From Ahrensia sp. (GTDB lineage Bacteria; Pseudomonadota; Alphaproteobacteria; Rhizobiales; Rhizobiaceae): DNA of 64,000 bases. Each line of letters opens with the position of its first letter. Within the stretch, counting starts at the first letter, position 1. The DNA lies in NCBI GenBank assembly GCA_002698425.1, contig NZXU01000050.1, forward strand, positions 124,001-188,000, in the 5' to 3' direction. Shown here one piece after another: positions 42,854 through 51,712 of the stretch. The translations under genes and the position numbers were made by a program. Under the pieces are notes generated by a model. It was not told the DNA's origin. It saw only the letters and a list, made by a program, of their open reading frames with translations, and made no database searches.

Positions 42854-44383
42854 TCAAACGTCAGAAGCCTTCAACGCAACGGTTTCTCCCGGGACCCGAA
42901 GCCGGGCCAGATCGAGCGTGAACGGAACAGCACCGTAGCGAGACAGGTCCCTGGCGTTGTCCCAGTTGCGAAAGTGCCGCGACGGACGCGCTTCCAGAAA
43001 CAGCGCCTTGTCGCCGCCGAGAAGTTCGACGTCTCCCCTGAAGCGAAGCCGGCGCACGCCCTTTCCGCCGAAAAGGCGACGATACCTCAGGCGGGCGAGA
43101 TGGCGCTGCGGCGTCGACAGCTCGAATTCGAACCTGCGACCGTGCGCGGGCGTCTCTATGTCGATCACGATCTCAAGGGACGCCGGGGTCTTGCCTTCGA
43201 TGCCCGGCGGGAGTTGGAGACTGCAGGACGCCGATTGTCCGGCCCGGTTGGGTTCGTTATCCGCCCGTTGCGAACGGGCACGCCATGTCTCGCCGTTCCC
43301 CGCCCGCGTCTTGGGCTGCGTCTTGGCCCGCATTTTGGGCCGAGAGGCGAACAGCCTCAATTGCTTCAGGACGCCTCGGGCCACTCCGGACAACCGGCTG
43401 AAGTCCCTTCGCGGCTTGGCCTCCAGAACGGAGGCGCGGCTGGCGATGCCCGCCCGATCCGCCAGATCGACAACGTCCGCCAGCACGTCTTCAGGCAGGG
43501 GCGTTCCGATGACGCGCTTCAGGTAACCGAGGCTGATCGCGGCCGGCACGGCAAGACCGCGCGCCTCGATCGTCTTCAGGAGCACGGGCCACTCCACCTC
43601 GTGCTTGCGAATCGTGTTGTCGATATCAACCAGCCAGTCGCTGTGGACATGCGCTTCGAGGCCGGAATGACCGATCGCCAGCGAGATGCGGTCGGCGGGA
43701 GACGGCACGAGGACGGGAACGCCTTCCAGGCTCGCCTCGACAGAACGCCGCCAAAGCGCCTCGTCGTCTTCCGGGTCGTGGTGGAAGGGACGATAGGCGC
43801 CTTGGTGCAGGTCGAGGTCGCCATATTCGCCCTTGTAGAAATTGAGCGCTCGAACGGAGGAGATAATCGTCTTCAGGTAGAGCGGACCGACCCCGGTGGA
43901 TGCTTTCCAGTCTGCGGCCAGGAGAATGTCCAGGACCTCGGCCATCCGGTCCGGCCGCACCAGTATGTCGACATCGTGCGAGACGCGGCCGCGTTGATCG
44001 GCGGGAGAAATCGCCACGCGGCTGGCGCCCTTGAGGAGCATGACGGGACAGCCGGCTTCCGCCAACGCCGCCAGAACAGGGCGCGCCTCGCGGAAGGTTA
44101 TGCGCGAATGGCTCCACAGCATCTTCTGCAGGCCCGCCAGGCGCGGATAGGCCGGATGAGACGCGAGCCGTTTGCCGAACCGGTCGGTGATCGCGGCCAG
44201 CAAACGATGATCCGCGAAGCCGACATCGTTGATGTCGTGATCATCCAGCCAGGCCAACGCGATCCGTTCGGCCTCATTGTCGTCGGACAGCATGGCCGCC
44301 TTGAGAAGCCGGTCGAGACCGCCGGTCGGCCAGGCCCATCCGTAATCCGGAAAGCGGCGCGATATGGAACGCGCCTGCTTCAC
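42854..44383 (-). CDS. Nucleotidyltransferase-fold protein (NTP_transf_5 type)
   Basis: A 509-residue protein. The part around residues 110-280 matches the uncharacterised nucleotidyltransferase family found with PqqD and HprK-like kinase genes: MLLKGASR, then SHDVDILVRP with the metal-binding DVD motif, GDLDLHQGAYRPF and a DWLVDID segment. A basic linker and a beta-rich C-terminal domain (about 400-509) follow. It should transfer a nucleotide or sugar phosphate to a peptide or sugar acceptor; the acceptor is unknown. It overlaps the upstream glycosyltransferase by 4 bases. Confidence 0.7.
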   Translation of the reverse strand: MKQARSISRRFPDYGWAWPTGGLDRLLKAAMLSDDNEAERIALAWLDDHDINDVGFADHRLLAAITDRFGKRLASHPAYPRLAGLQKMLWSHSRITFREARPVLAALAEAGCPVMLLKGASRVAISPADQRGRVSHDVDILVRPDRMAEVLDILLAADWKASTGVGPLYLKTIISSVRALNFYKGEYGDLDLHQGAYRPFHHDPEDDEALWRRSVEASLEGVPVLVPSPADRISLAIGHSGLEAHVHSDWLVDIDNTIRKHEVEWPVLLKTIEARGLAVPAAISLGYLKRVIGTPLPEDVLADVVDLADRAGIASRASVLEAKPRRDFSRLSGVARGVLKQLRLFASRPKMRAKTQPKTRAGNGETWRARSQRADNEPNRAGQSASCSLQLPPGIEGKTPASLEIVIDIETPAHGRRFEFELSTPQRHLARLRYRRLFGGKGVRRLRFRGDVELLGGDKALFLEARPSRHFRNWDNARDLSRYGAVPFTLDLARLRVPGETVALKASDV

Positions 44384-45063
44384 TCGCCCCGGTCCTTATG
44401 CTTTCTCCTCTGCAAGGCGAGCCAGGCCACTTTCGCATAGCCCCGGTCGCGCGCCTTGTCGCGCCCGTAGGAAAGACTGCCGGGCCTGATCCGCCGAAGG
44501 CTCAGCACTTCATCGATCATGTCCAGGCGGACTCCGATTTCGCGCGCCCGGGCGATCCAGTCGATCATGTCGCCACGCGCCCCGGGCGGATCGATGACGG
44601 GCCCGACACGCATCGCAGCCTCGGTTCCGAGCAGCATGGTGGTGCGGGACCATCCCGGTCCGACCTCGCCGCCTTTTCCCCCCTCGCCGAAGGTGCGCAT
44701 ATATCCGAACACGCCATCGCAATCCGGGTTTCGTTGCAGATGGCCGAATTGGAGGGCGAGCTTGTTGGGCTGCCACAGATCATCCGCGTCCAGCGTCGCG
44801 ACAAACGGCGTGTCGACCGCGGCCAGGCCCGTTGTCGTCGCGCTGCCGACGCCTTTGTTTTCCTGCCGGATGACCCGCACGATATCGGAAAGGGCGACTG
44901 CCAGTTCCGCGGTTTCGTCGGTCGAACCATCATCGACGACGATGACCTGCCGCGGAGCCACGCTCTGCGTCAGGATCGAGCGAATGGCTTCCTCGATGGT
45001 ATCCGCCGCGTTGAAGGCGGGGATGAGCGCGGTGTAGTGCATCCTATGTTCGAGCTGTGTCAC
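44380..45063 (-). CDS. Family 2 glycosyltransferase
   Basis: A 227-residue GT-A enzyme: YTALIPAFNAADTIE, VVDDGSTDETAE and the DxD motif in ATLDADDLW. It has no membrane helix and should transfer one sugar. The GTG at 45063 is preferred because AAGGGC precedes it; ATG 45042 and a start at 45102 are alternatives. It sits between a second glycosyltransferase and the nucleotidyltransferase-fold gene in one operon. Confidence 0.8.
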   Translation of the reverse strand: MTQLEHRMHYTALIPAFNAADTIEEAIRSILTQSVAPRQVIVVDDGSTDETAELAVALSDIVRVIRQENKGVGSATTTGLAAVDTPFVATLDADDLWQPNKLALQFGHLQRNPDCDGVFGYMRTFGEGGKGGEVGPGWSRTTMLLGTEAAMRVGPVIDPPGARGDMIDWIARAREIGVRLDMIDEVLSLRRIRPGSLSYGRDKARDRGYAKVAWLALQRRKHKDRGE

Positions 45064-45076
45064 GGCGAAGCCCTTT

Positions 45077-45841
45077 TCAGACCGGGGCCTGCGGCTGGCC
45101 ACCCGTCAGGTTTTGAAGGTCGAAAACCCGCGGCATGCCACCCAGCGTCGGATCGCGCCGACGCCGTTGCGCCGATCGCAGCATGGCTTTCAGAAACTCG
45201 CGGCGCATTTCCTCTTTTGATTTACGGGTCATGTTGCCCGGATGCTGGCGGTAGAGGATCGCGACGGTGTCGGACAGGACATATTTCGGGTGGCGCTCGA
45301 ACACGCGCAGGAGGAAATCAAGGTCTTCCGCCTGCCTGAATTCCTCGTTGAAGCCATCCAGCGGCTCGATCACCGAGCGGCGGAAAATCGCGGTCGTCAG
45401 ACTGATGCCGCGAACCGTGATCCCCTCGCTTCCCGTCGCGATATCGAGAGCCGCATCGTCGATCCGATCGACAAGCGTCATCAGGCCATAGGTCAGGTCC
45501 AGCGCCTTGTCGGCCTCGAAATAAGCCAAGTCCCTGGCGAACCGGCCGGCAGGCGAGATGTCGTCCGAATCGAGGAATGTGACGAACTCGGTGTCCGGGG
45601 CAAGCAGCTTCAATCCGGCATTGCGTGCTTTCGTGACGCCCATGTTTTCCTGGGCCGCATAGCGAATACATGGCGCCTCTGCCGCCATCTCGCGCACGAT
45701 CGCGGCGGTCGAGTCCGTCGATCCGTCATCGACAACGATAATATCGAGATCGGCTGCATCGCGTTGGCGCAGCAGCGACCGCAATGCGGATCCGATGAAC
45801 TTCTCCCGGTTGAAAACGGGGATTATGACGCTCACTTTCAT
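45077..45841 (-). CDS. Family 2 glycosyltransferase
   Basis: A 254-residue GT-A enzyme from ATG 45841: MKVSVIIPVFNREKFIG, VVDDGSTDSTA, the DxD-like LDSDD, and a conserved ED in RQAEDLDFLLRVF. It starts inside the stop of the kinase-like gene (ATGA overlap). It is different in sequence from the neighbouring glycosyltransferase, so the pathway adds at least two sugars. Confidence 0.85.
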   Translation of the reverse strand: MKVSVIIPVFNREKFIGSALRSLLRQRDAADLDIIVVDDGSTDSTAAIVREMAAEAPCIRYAAQENMGVTKARNAGLKLLAPDTEFVTFLDSDDISPAGRFARDLAYFEADKALDLTYGLMTLVDRIDDAALDIATGSEGITVRGISLTTAIFRRSVIEPLDGFNEEFRQAEDLDFLLRVFERHPKYVLSDTVAILYRQHPGNMTRKSKEEMRREFLKAMLRSAQRRRRDPTLGGMPRVFDLQNLTGGQPQAPV

Positions 45842-46899
45842 CAGACGGCTTTCTCCAGGAAATCCGCCACGGTATCGGCGATTTCCACGGGGTCCTTTCC
45901 GAGTTCGATCGTATAACACGGCAGATTGTTGGCTACCTTGCTGAAGAAGACGAAGCCGCTGTGCCTTTCACCCGGCATCTGGTGAAGTGATGACGGCGCA
46001 AACGCCAGCATCGCACTGCGCTTCGAAAGCGGAACGATCTGCGTCCCGGCACCATCGCCGATGCGGGGCACCAGCAGCGCCTTGATCGCGAGTTTCGCCG
46101 GCGGCCCCCGGTCGCAGATGTCACCGATCCGAAATTCATATTTGCCCTGCCAGTTCAGCGCTCCGGCGGATGGCAGGCGGTCTTTCAAACCGAGCCGGTC
46201 GAAGCCCTTCTGGTCCTGCTTCAGCGTGGCGAAGACGGGATAGGCAGCGATCTCCTTGCCTGCCTCCAGAAGAACGTAGTCGTCTCCAACGCTCTGCATG
46301 CCATTCAGCAGTCCGGCCACCACCGTGCCCGATTTTCCGGCTCCGCCCGCACCGGCGAGAAGGACGCCGGATCCATTCAGTCCGAGCGTGCCGCAGTGCG
46401 CGAGACGCATCCCCTGGCTGGCATAGTGCCAATGCAGGAACGGCCGCAGCGGGGCACCGGGCTCCCAGGGCGGGTATTGGTCATGCGCCCGCAACAGTTC
46501 CACGCCAAGGGCCGCCTCGGCATCGAAGACCTGCCATTGGTCGACGTCGTGGAAATAGGATGCGCGCAATCCCTCGCGATCCAGCAGCGTGGCCACTTCA
46601 TGCGGCCAATACGGCCCATCGCCCCATGCGGCCGGCCGCGGCACACGATCGATCCCCGGATGGGCGATGAAAATCTCGATCGATCGCGACGCCGCGTTCG
46701 GGGCGGGGCCGCTCGTTTGCAGAAGATTTCGGCCGATGGCGCGCGCGAGTTCACCCTCCTGCAGATGCACATCCACCGTCAGGGCCGGAAGACGGACAGT
46801 CATCGCAAGCGGGAAATTTCGCCGCGCCCGGCTAACGCTCTCCAGAACGTATCGCGCATAGCCGGATACGTTGCCGATATCGATATGTTCGAATTGCAT
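45841..46899 (-). CDS. HprK-related serine/threonine kinase-like protein
   Basis: A 352-residue protein with a P-loop GAGGAGKS (183-190) and a downstream SVGDDYVLL pair of acids, the layout of HPr kinase/phosphorylase C-terminal domains. Such HprK-like kinases occur next to PqqD-like genes and in some lasso-peptide clusters, where they phosphorylate the peptide C-terminus. It follows the PqqD-like gene by 14 bases and overlaps the next glycosyltransferase by one base of ATGA. The target is unknown. Confidence 0.75.
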   Translation of the reverse strand: MQFEHIDIGNVSGYARYVLESVSRARRNFPLAMTVRLPALTVDVHLQEGELARAIGRNLLQTSGPAPNAASRSIEIFIAHPGIDRVPRPAAWGDGPYWPHEVATLLDREGLRASYFHDVDQWQVFDAEAALGVELLRAHDQYPPWEPGAPLRPFLHWHYASQGMRLAHCGTLGLNGSGVLLAGAGGAGKSGTVVAGLLNGMQSVGDDYVLLEAGKEIAAYPVFATLKQDQKGFDRLGLKDRLPSAGALNWQGKYEFRIGDICDRGPPAKLAIKALLVPRIGDGAGTQIVPLSKRSAMLAFAPSSLHQMPGERHSGFVFFSKVANNLPCYTIELGKDPVEIADTVADFLEKAV

Positions 46900-46913
46900 G
46901 CGGCGGCCTGGCG

Positions 46914-47333
46914 TCAGTCTTGACGCACGAGAGGCCAGCCGGCGTTTTCCTCGACATCATGGATGGGATCGGCCTTGAACAGGTCGGCCAGATCGTCGAA
47001 CACCGCCACTTCCGGTTTCTCCGAAGCACTCGCAAGCCGTTGAGCGAAGCTCGAGGCGTCTGGCGCAGCGGCGGGGTCCGGAGAAGCGACGCTCGAAATC
47101 AGTCCGTGGCCGACCAAAATCTCGATAAAGGACTCCAGTTCGGCCGGGGTAATTTCCGCGCTCCCGTCAAGCAATTCCGCTGGAGCGACGCCGCTGACAA
47201 GTGCATCCCAAATCACGTTCCCGGCGTCCGAGAAGCTGTAATATTTTCCGAAATTGAGATCTACTACGACAAAATCGCCGTCGAACGACTCCGACACGAT
47301 ATCATCGCTCGCCAATGCGTATTGCACCGCCAT
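46914..47333 (-). CDS. PqqD-family peptide-binding protein with a C-terminal tail
   Basis: A 139-residue protein. Residues 1-82 are a PqqD/RRE-like winged helix (VVVDLNFGKYYSFSDAGNVI, LESFIEILVGHGLI), the kind that binds leader peptides. The remaining ~57 residues form an acidic tail with DDLADLFKADPIHDV and ENAGWP, which could be a docking or substrate segment. Two ATGs six bases apart (47339, 47333) are possible; the second is used here. It heads the minus-strand operon and faces the plus-strand glycosyltransferase gene. Confidence 0.75.
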   Translation of the reverse strand: MAVQYALASDDIVSESFDGDFVVVDLNFGKYYSFSDAGNVIWDALVSGVAPAELLDGSAEITPAELESFIEILVGHGLISSVASPDPAAAPDASSFAQRLASASEKPEVAVFDDLADLFKADPIHDVEENAGWPLVRQD

Positions 47334-47464
47334 AACCATTCCCCTTCCCCCGTGAGGCCCTGATATCTGGCATCTAGATGGAAAGACTGCAATAAACAAA
47401 TGCGGCCGTTCGATCAGCATTCCCTCGATGCCGCGACCGTTCTCAAGGGTAAACGCCGAAGCTT

Positions 47465-48550
47465 ATGCCTGAAAAGTTGAAACGGTTATTTCGGACCTAT
47501 GTCTATGCGGACGGGCGTTTTGCTATCGATGTCAGGCCACAGAACAGGGATATCCCTTTAGCGGCCCGCCGGCTGGATCGCGGCGACTATCCGGTCATCT
47601 ACACCTCGCACGCTCCCTACGCTCCACTCGGCGCCGCCAACCATGTCGGCGCGCAACTCGCGGGACGGCCGGCGGTGTTTCTGCTCTGGTTGAGCTGGAC
47701 AATGCGCAGACCCCGTGCGGTGCGCATGCTATCGACCGCCATAGCGGTATACCGGCGGAAACGGCCGGAGCACGAGATCGTGGTGTTGTGCAATGAAGAA
47801 GAGGAGAGAACTGCGTTCGAGGCGTCGGGCGTCAAGGCGATTCTCTGCAGCAGCAACGCATTTGTCGATGAAGAAACGTTCAGGCCTGCCTCGGGAACGC
47901 AAAAGGATTACGACGCAGTTCACAATGCCGCAATGATGCCCTGGAAGCGGCATGGCCTGGCGGAACGGGTCGACAGCTGCGTCCATATTTTCTACGCGAA
48001 GGATCATTTCGATCTCGCTGAAGCGATGTCGTATCTGGCCCGGCTGCGCGCGCAGCTGCCACATCACACGTTCTTCAACAAAATCGTCGACGGGCGTATC
48101 GAAATGATCGGCCCTGCAGCCGTCAACGATGTCCTCGCCCGAAGCCGGGTCGGCTTGTGTCTGTCCGCCGAAGAGGGGGCGATGTATGCCAGTGTCGAAT
48201 ATCTTCTGGCCGGCTTGCCGGTCGTTTCGACACCGAACATCGGGGGAAGGAACCTTTTTTCCGATCCCGATTTTTGGCTGACCGCGGACGCGACGCCGGA
48301 CTCGATCGGTAAAGCGGTCGATGAAATGATCGGACGGGATCTATCTCCGGACCATATTCGCGCCCGTACCCTGGAGCGGATCCACGACCATCGCGAGCGG
48401 CTGAGATCGGTCGTGGCAGACGTCACGGGCAGACAAGTCATGCTGCCGGAAGATCTCGCTGATCCCGTTTACCGGACAAAACCTGTCTGGGAGAAAGCGC
48501 CTTATTTCTCCGCCCGCATTGGCCTGCGCCCGCCTGCCGAGGATAATTAG
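47465..48550 (+). CDS. Glycosyltransferase (GT-B-like)
   Basis: A 361-residue protein with the C-terminal pattern of GT-B enzymes: SRVGLCLSAEEGAMYASVEYLLAGLPVVSTPNIGG cut here to its key parts GLCLSAEEG and LLAGLPVVST, typical of GT4 sugar-nucleotide sites. No signal peptide. It is transcribed away from the PqqD-like operon and shares its 131-base promoter region, so it probably belongs to the same glycoconjugate pathway. Donor and acceptor are unknown. Confidence 0.75.
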   Translation: MPEKLKRLFRTYVYADGRFAIDVRPQNRDIPLAARRLDRGDYPVIYTSHAPYAPLGAANHVGAQLAGRPAVFLLWLSWTMRRPRAVRMLSTAIAVYRRKRPEHEIVVLCNEEEERTAFEASGVKAILCSSNAFVDEETFRPASGTQKDYDAVHNAAMMPWKRHGLAERVDSCVHIFYAKDHFDLAEAMSYLARLRAQLPHHTFFNKIVDGRIEMIGPAAVNDVLARSRVGLCLSAEEGAMYASVEYLLAGLPVVSTPNIGGRNLFSDPDFWLTADATPDSIGKAVDEMIGRDLSPDHIRARTLERIHDHRERLRSVVADVTGRQVMLPEDLADPVYRTKPVWEKAPYFSARIGLRPPAEDN

Positions 48551-48565
48551 CCACCAGGCCCCTTG

Positions 48566-51500
48566 TTAAACGGCGCCCTGGTGCGACGGCATCGAGCCGG
48601 CCGACGCGTCCGGCTTCTCCTCTTCCGTCTCTCGCCTGACAAGACGCAGGTCGTGCAGGATGGCGAAGACGGCCGGGGTGACGAATAGCGCGAGAAGCGT
48701 CGCACCGGTGAGGCCGAAAGCGAGGCTCGCCACGATCGGCCGCAGGAATTGCGCCTGGGTGCTCTGTTCGAACAGGAGCGGGCCGAGGCCGACAACCGTT
48801 GTCAGAGACGTCAGGAAAATCGCGCGAAAACGGTCGCGCACGGCCTCGCCCGCCGCCTCGATCATGTCGGTTCCTGCCTCGAAGCGCTCCTTGATGAAAG
48901 CGACGAGCAGGATGGAATCATTGACCACCACACCAGCCAGCGTCGCCAGCCCGACGAGGCTCGGCAGCGACAATTGCATGCCGAGCGCCATGTGGCCCCA
49001 GACGACACCGACGATGCCGAGCGGGATCGCCGCGAAGACGGCGAGCGGCTGAATGAAACTGCGGAACTGGAAGGCGAGGATCAGTAAGACGCCGACAAGG
49101 CCGATCACGAGATTCTTGCCCAGCGACGATCCGGTGGTCGCGGTGTCCTTCGCCTCGCCGACGACCGTGACGCGGATGTCGGGGCGTTTCTCTGCGAGTT
49201 TCGGCAGGAAATCCGCCTTCATCGCGGCCATCAGCTCCCGCGCATTGGCGACGGCGGGATTGATGGAGCCCTGCACGGACACCGTGCGCTGCCCGTCGAT
49301 GCGCCGGATGCTGGCATAGCCGCGGCTCTCGGTGATGTCCGCCACCGCCGACAGCGGCACCAGCGCGCCGTCCGGCCCGGCGATGCGGATCTCCCCCAGA
49401 TCGGCCGCGGTGGCGCGGTCGCGCGCGTCGAGCGGCGCTACGATATCGAGGCTGCCCTGCGCATCGCGGACGACGAGGCCGGTGTCGCCGCGAAACGCTG
49501 CGCGCAGCTGCGTCGCGATGGCCTGCGCCGTCACGCCCAGCGCGTTGGCGACGACCGGGCGCACGGTGATGACATATTCCGGCTTGCCGGGCTGCAGATC
49601 GTAGGTCACGTCGCGCACACCGGCAAAGCCGAGGAAGAAGCGGCGCATCTCGCGCGCGGTCTGTTGCAGGGCGGCGAGATCCTCGCCCTGCAGGCGAATG
49701 TCGATCGGCTTGCCGCCGACGCCGCGTTCCTTGTCGGTGAAGCGCATGGCCGCCATGTCCGGCATCGGTCCGGTCAGCTTGCGCCACCGGTCGACGATGT
49801 CGGTGACCTCGGTCGTCCGCTCGCCGGCGGGCAGAAGGCTGGCGCTGATCGTCGCCATGTGCGGGCCGGTCTCCGGCACGTCGGCATTGACCCCGTAGGA
49901 AATCGTGTAGCTGCGCACCAGCGGCGTGCCGCCCGGCTGCTCCGGCGTCAGCTCCGCATCGAGTTTCTCGAGCGCCGCGACCGCCTTGGCGACGCGTTGC
50001 TCGGTGCGGGCGAGCGGGGAGCCCTGCACCAAAAGCAGGCGCGCCTCGACCGTGTCGCTCTCGAGCGTCGGGAAGCTCTGGAACTTGATGAAGCCGCCGG
50101 TGAAGGGCGCGACCGAGAACAGGAGCAGGAAAATCGCCAGCCCCAGCGTGAGATAACGGAACCGCAGCGACAGGCGCGACAGCGGCACGATCGCGCGGTC
50201 TCGCACGGCGTCGAATGCTCCATTGACCGCGCGGCTGATCCGGCCCGGCGTCATGTCGCGGTTCAGCGTGTGATGCAGATGGTTGGGCAGGATCAGGAAG
50301 GCCTCGACCAGGCTGACGATCAGCGTGATGACAAGCACGAAGGGGATGAATTTCAGCACCGCGCCGATATTGCCGGCCATGAAGCTCAGCGGGCCGACGA
50401 TCATCACCGTGGTCAGGAAGGAGGAGAACACGCCCGGCATCACCTGAGCGGCGCCGTTGATCGCCGCGTCGATGGCCTTCTCGCCCGCCTGGCGGCGGCG
50501 CACGATGTTTTCCGAGATCACGATGGCGTCGTCCATCAGCAATCCGATGGCGACGAGCAGGGCGACCATGGTCATCATGTTGATGGTCAGGCCGAAGAGC
50601 TGCATCGCGAAGATCGTGCCGAGGAACGAAACCGGCAGGCCCATCGCGACCCAGAAGGAAAAGCGGAAACCGAAGAACAGCCACATGACAACGAGCACGA
50701 GGATCAGGCCCTGGATGCCGTTGGTGGTGATGATCTGGAGGCGGTCGCGGATGTTGGAGGTGGTGTCCTGCGAGATCGCCAGTTCGATATCGCCGGGCGC
50801 GTCGGCCTGGGCCGCCGCCATGACGCGTTGCAAGGCGGCCATGACCTTGAGCGCATCCTGCGTTTCGGTCTTGGTGACGGTAACGATCGCCGCCCGCTTG
50901 CCCCTGAAGAACGAGGCCTGCGCGGGATCGGAAAAGCCGGGACTAATGGTGGCGACATCGCCCAGCCTCACCTCGCCGCCGATTGACGAGCCGGTCAGCG
51001 GGATGGTCGCCAGTTCGGCCGGCGTGCGGCGCTCGCCGATGAAGCGGATCAGCGCGTCGCCCTGGCTGCCCTCCATGGTGCCGGCGGGCATGTCGAGGCT
51101 GTTGCGGGTGAGCGCGCTCGTGACATCGGCGATCGTCAGGCCATAGCGCTGCAAGGCGCCCGCCTCGATCTCGATGGCGATCTCGCGGTCGGAAAAGCCG
51201 GAGACGGTCGCCTGCGAGATCACGGCGTCGGCCTTCAGCCTTTCGGCAAGCCGGTCGGCATAGGCGAGCAGAACCTGCGGGTCTTCGGGCCCGGTCACGG
51301 CGATCGAGGCGACCGTGGCCACCCGTTCGACGATGCGGGTGACCGGGTCTTCCGATTTGTCCGGCAGCGTGTTGACGCCCGCCACCGCCGCCTTCACGTC
51401 GTCATGGAAGCGGCCCATATCGGCGCCCTCGACCATCTCGGCGGTGACCACGGCCAGATTGTCACGCGCGAGACAGCTCAGTTCGGCAAGATTGTCGATG

Positions 51501-51712
51501 GCGCGGATGGGGTCCTCCACCGCCTGGCAGACGCCGGTTTCCACCTCCGCCGGCGATGCGCCGGGATAGGATATGCGCACCTCCACGTCGGAAGGCGGGA
51601 CCAGCGGGAAGGTGTCGCGCTGCAAGGTCGGCAGCGCGAACAGCCCGAGACCGAGAAACGCCAGCATCAGGATGTTGGCGGCCGTCGGATGGGCGGCGAA
51701 CAGCCGGATCAT
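48566..51712 (-). CDS. RND-family efflux pump permease
   Basis: A 1048-residue inner-membrane pump from ATG 51712 with two sets of helices and two large periplasmic loops. Features: FPLVPPSDVEVRISYPGASPAEVE, the helix 4 region (LVAIGLLMDDAIVISENI) with paired Asp, and the C-terminal VGLATLAGVVVNDSILLVAFI. This belongs to the HAE-type AcrB-like group. Its start overlaps the adaptor stop by 4 bases. No TolC gene is in the window. The frame upstream to 52141 overlaps the adaptor gene and is rejected. Confidence 0.9.
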   Translation of the reverse strand: MIRLFAAHPTAANILMLAFLGLGLFALPTLQRDTFPLVPPSDVEVRISYPGASPAEVETGVCQAVEDPIRAIDNLAELSCLARDNLAVVTAEMVEGADMGRFHDDVKAAVAGVNTLPDKSEDPVTRIVERVATVASIAVTGPEDPQVLLAYADRLAERLKADAVISQATVSGFSDREIAIEIEAGALQRYGLTIADVTSALTRNSLDMPAGTMEGSQGDALIRFIGERRTPAELATIPLTGSSIGGEVRLGDVATISPGFSDPAQASFFRGKRAAIVTVTKTETQDALKVMAALQRVMAAAQADAPGDIELAISQDTTSNIRDRLQIITTNGIQGLILVLVVMWLFFGFRFSFWVAMGLPVSFLGTIFAMQLFGLTINMMTMVALLVAIGLLMDDAIVISENIVRRRQAGEKAIDAAINGAAQVMPGVFSSFLTTVMIVGPLSFMAGNIGAVLKFIPFVLVITLIVSLVEAFLILPNHLHHTLNRDMTPGRISRAVNGAFDAVRDRAIVPLSRLSLRFRYLTLGLAIFLLLFSVAPFTGGFIKFQSFPTLESDTVEARLLLVQGSPLARTEQRVAKAVAALEKLDAELTPEQPGGTPLVRSYTISYGVNADVPETGPHMATISASLLPAGERTTEVTDIVDRWRKLTGPMPDMAAMRFTDKERGVGGKPIDIRLQGEDLAALQQTAREMRRFFLGFAGVRDVTYDLQPGKPEYVITVRPVVANALGVTAQAIATQLRAAFRGDTGLVVRDAQGSLDIVAPLDARDRATAADLGEIRIAGPDGALVPLSAVADITESRGYASIRRIDGQRTVSVQGSINPAVANARELMAAMKADFLPKLAEKRPDIRVTVVGEAKDTATTGSSLGKNLVIGLVGVLLILAFQFRSFIQPLAVFAAIPLGIVGVVWGHMALGMQLSLPSLVGLATLAGVVVNDSILLVAFIKERFEAGTDMIEAAGEAVRDRFRAIFLTSLTTVVGLGPLLFEQSTQAQFLRPIVASLAFGLTGATLLALFVTPAVFAILHDLRLVRRETEEEKPDASAGSMPSHQGAV

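Noticed and set aside
42854..47333. A complete lasso-peptide biosynthetic cluster
   Set aside because: Although PqqD-like, HprK-like and nucleotidyltransferase genes are present, there is no asparagine-synthetase-like cyclase, no transglutaminase-like protease and no precursor gene in the window.
48551..48590. Terminator hairpin between the convergent glycosyltransferase and RND genes
   Set aside because: A CACCAGG/CCTGGTG inverted repeat exists, but the loop is long, the stem is short and imperfect, and no T-run follows.
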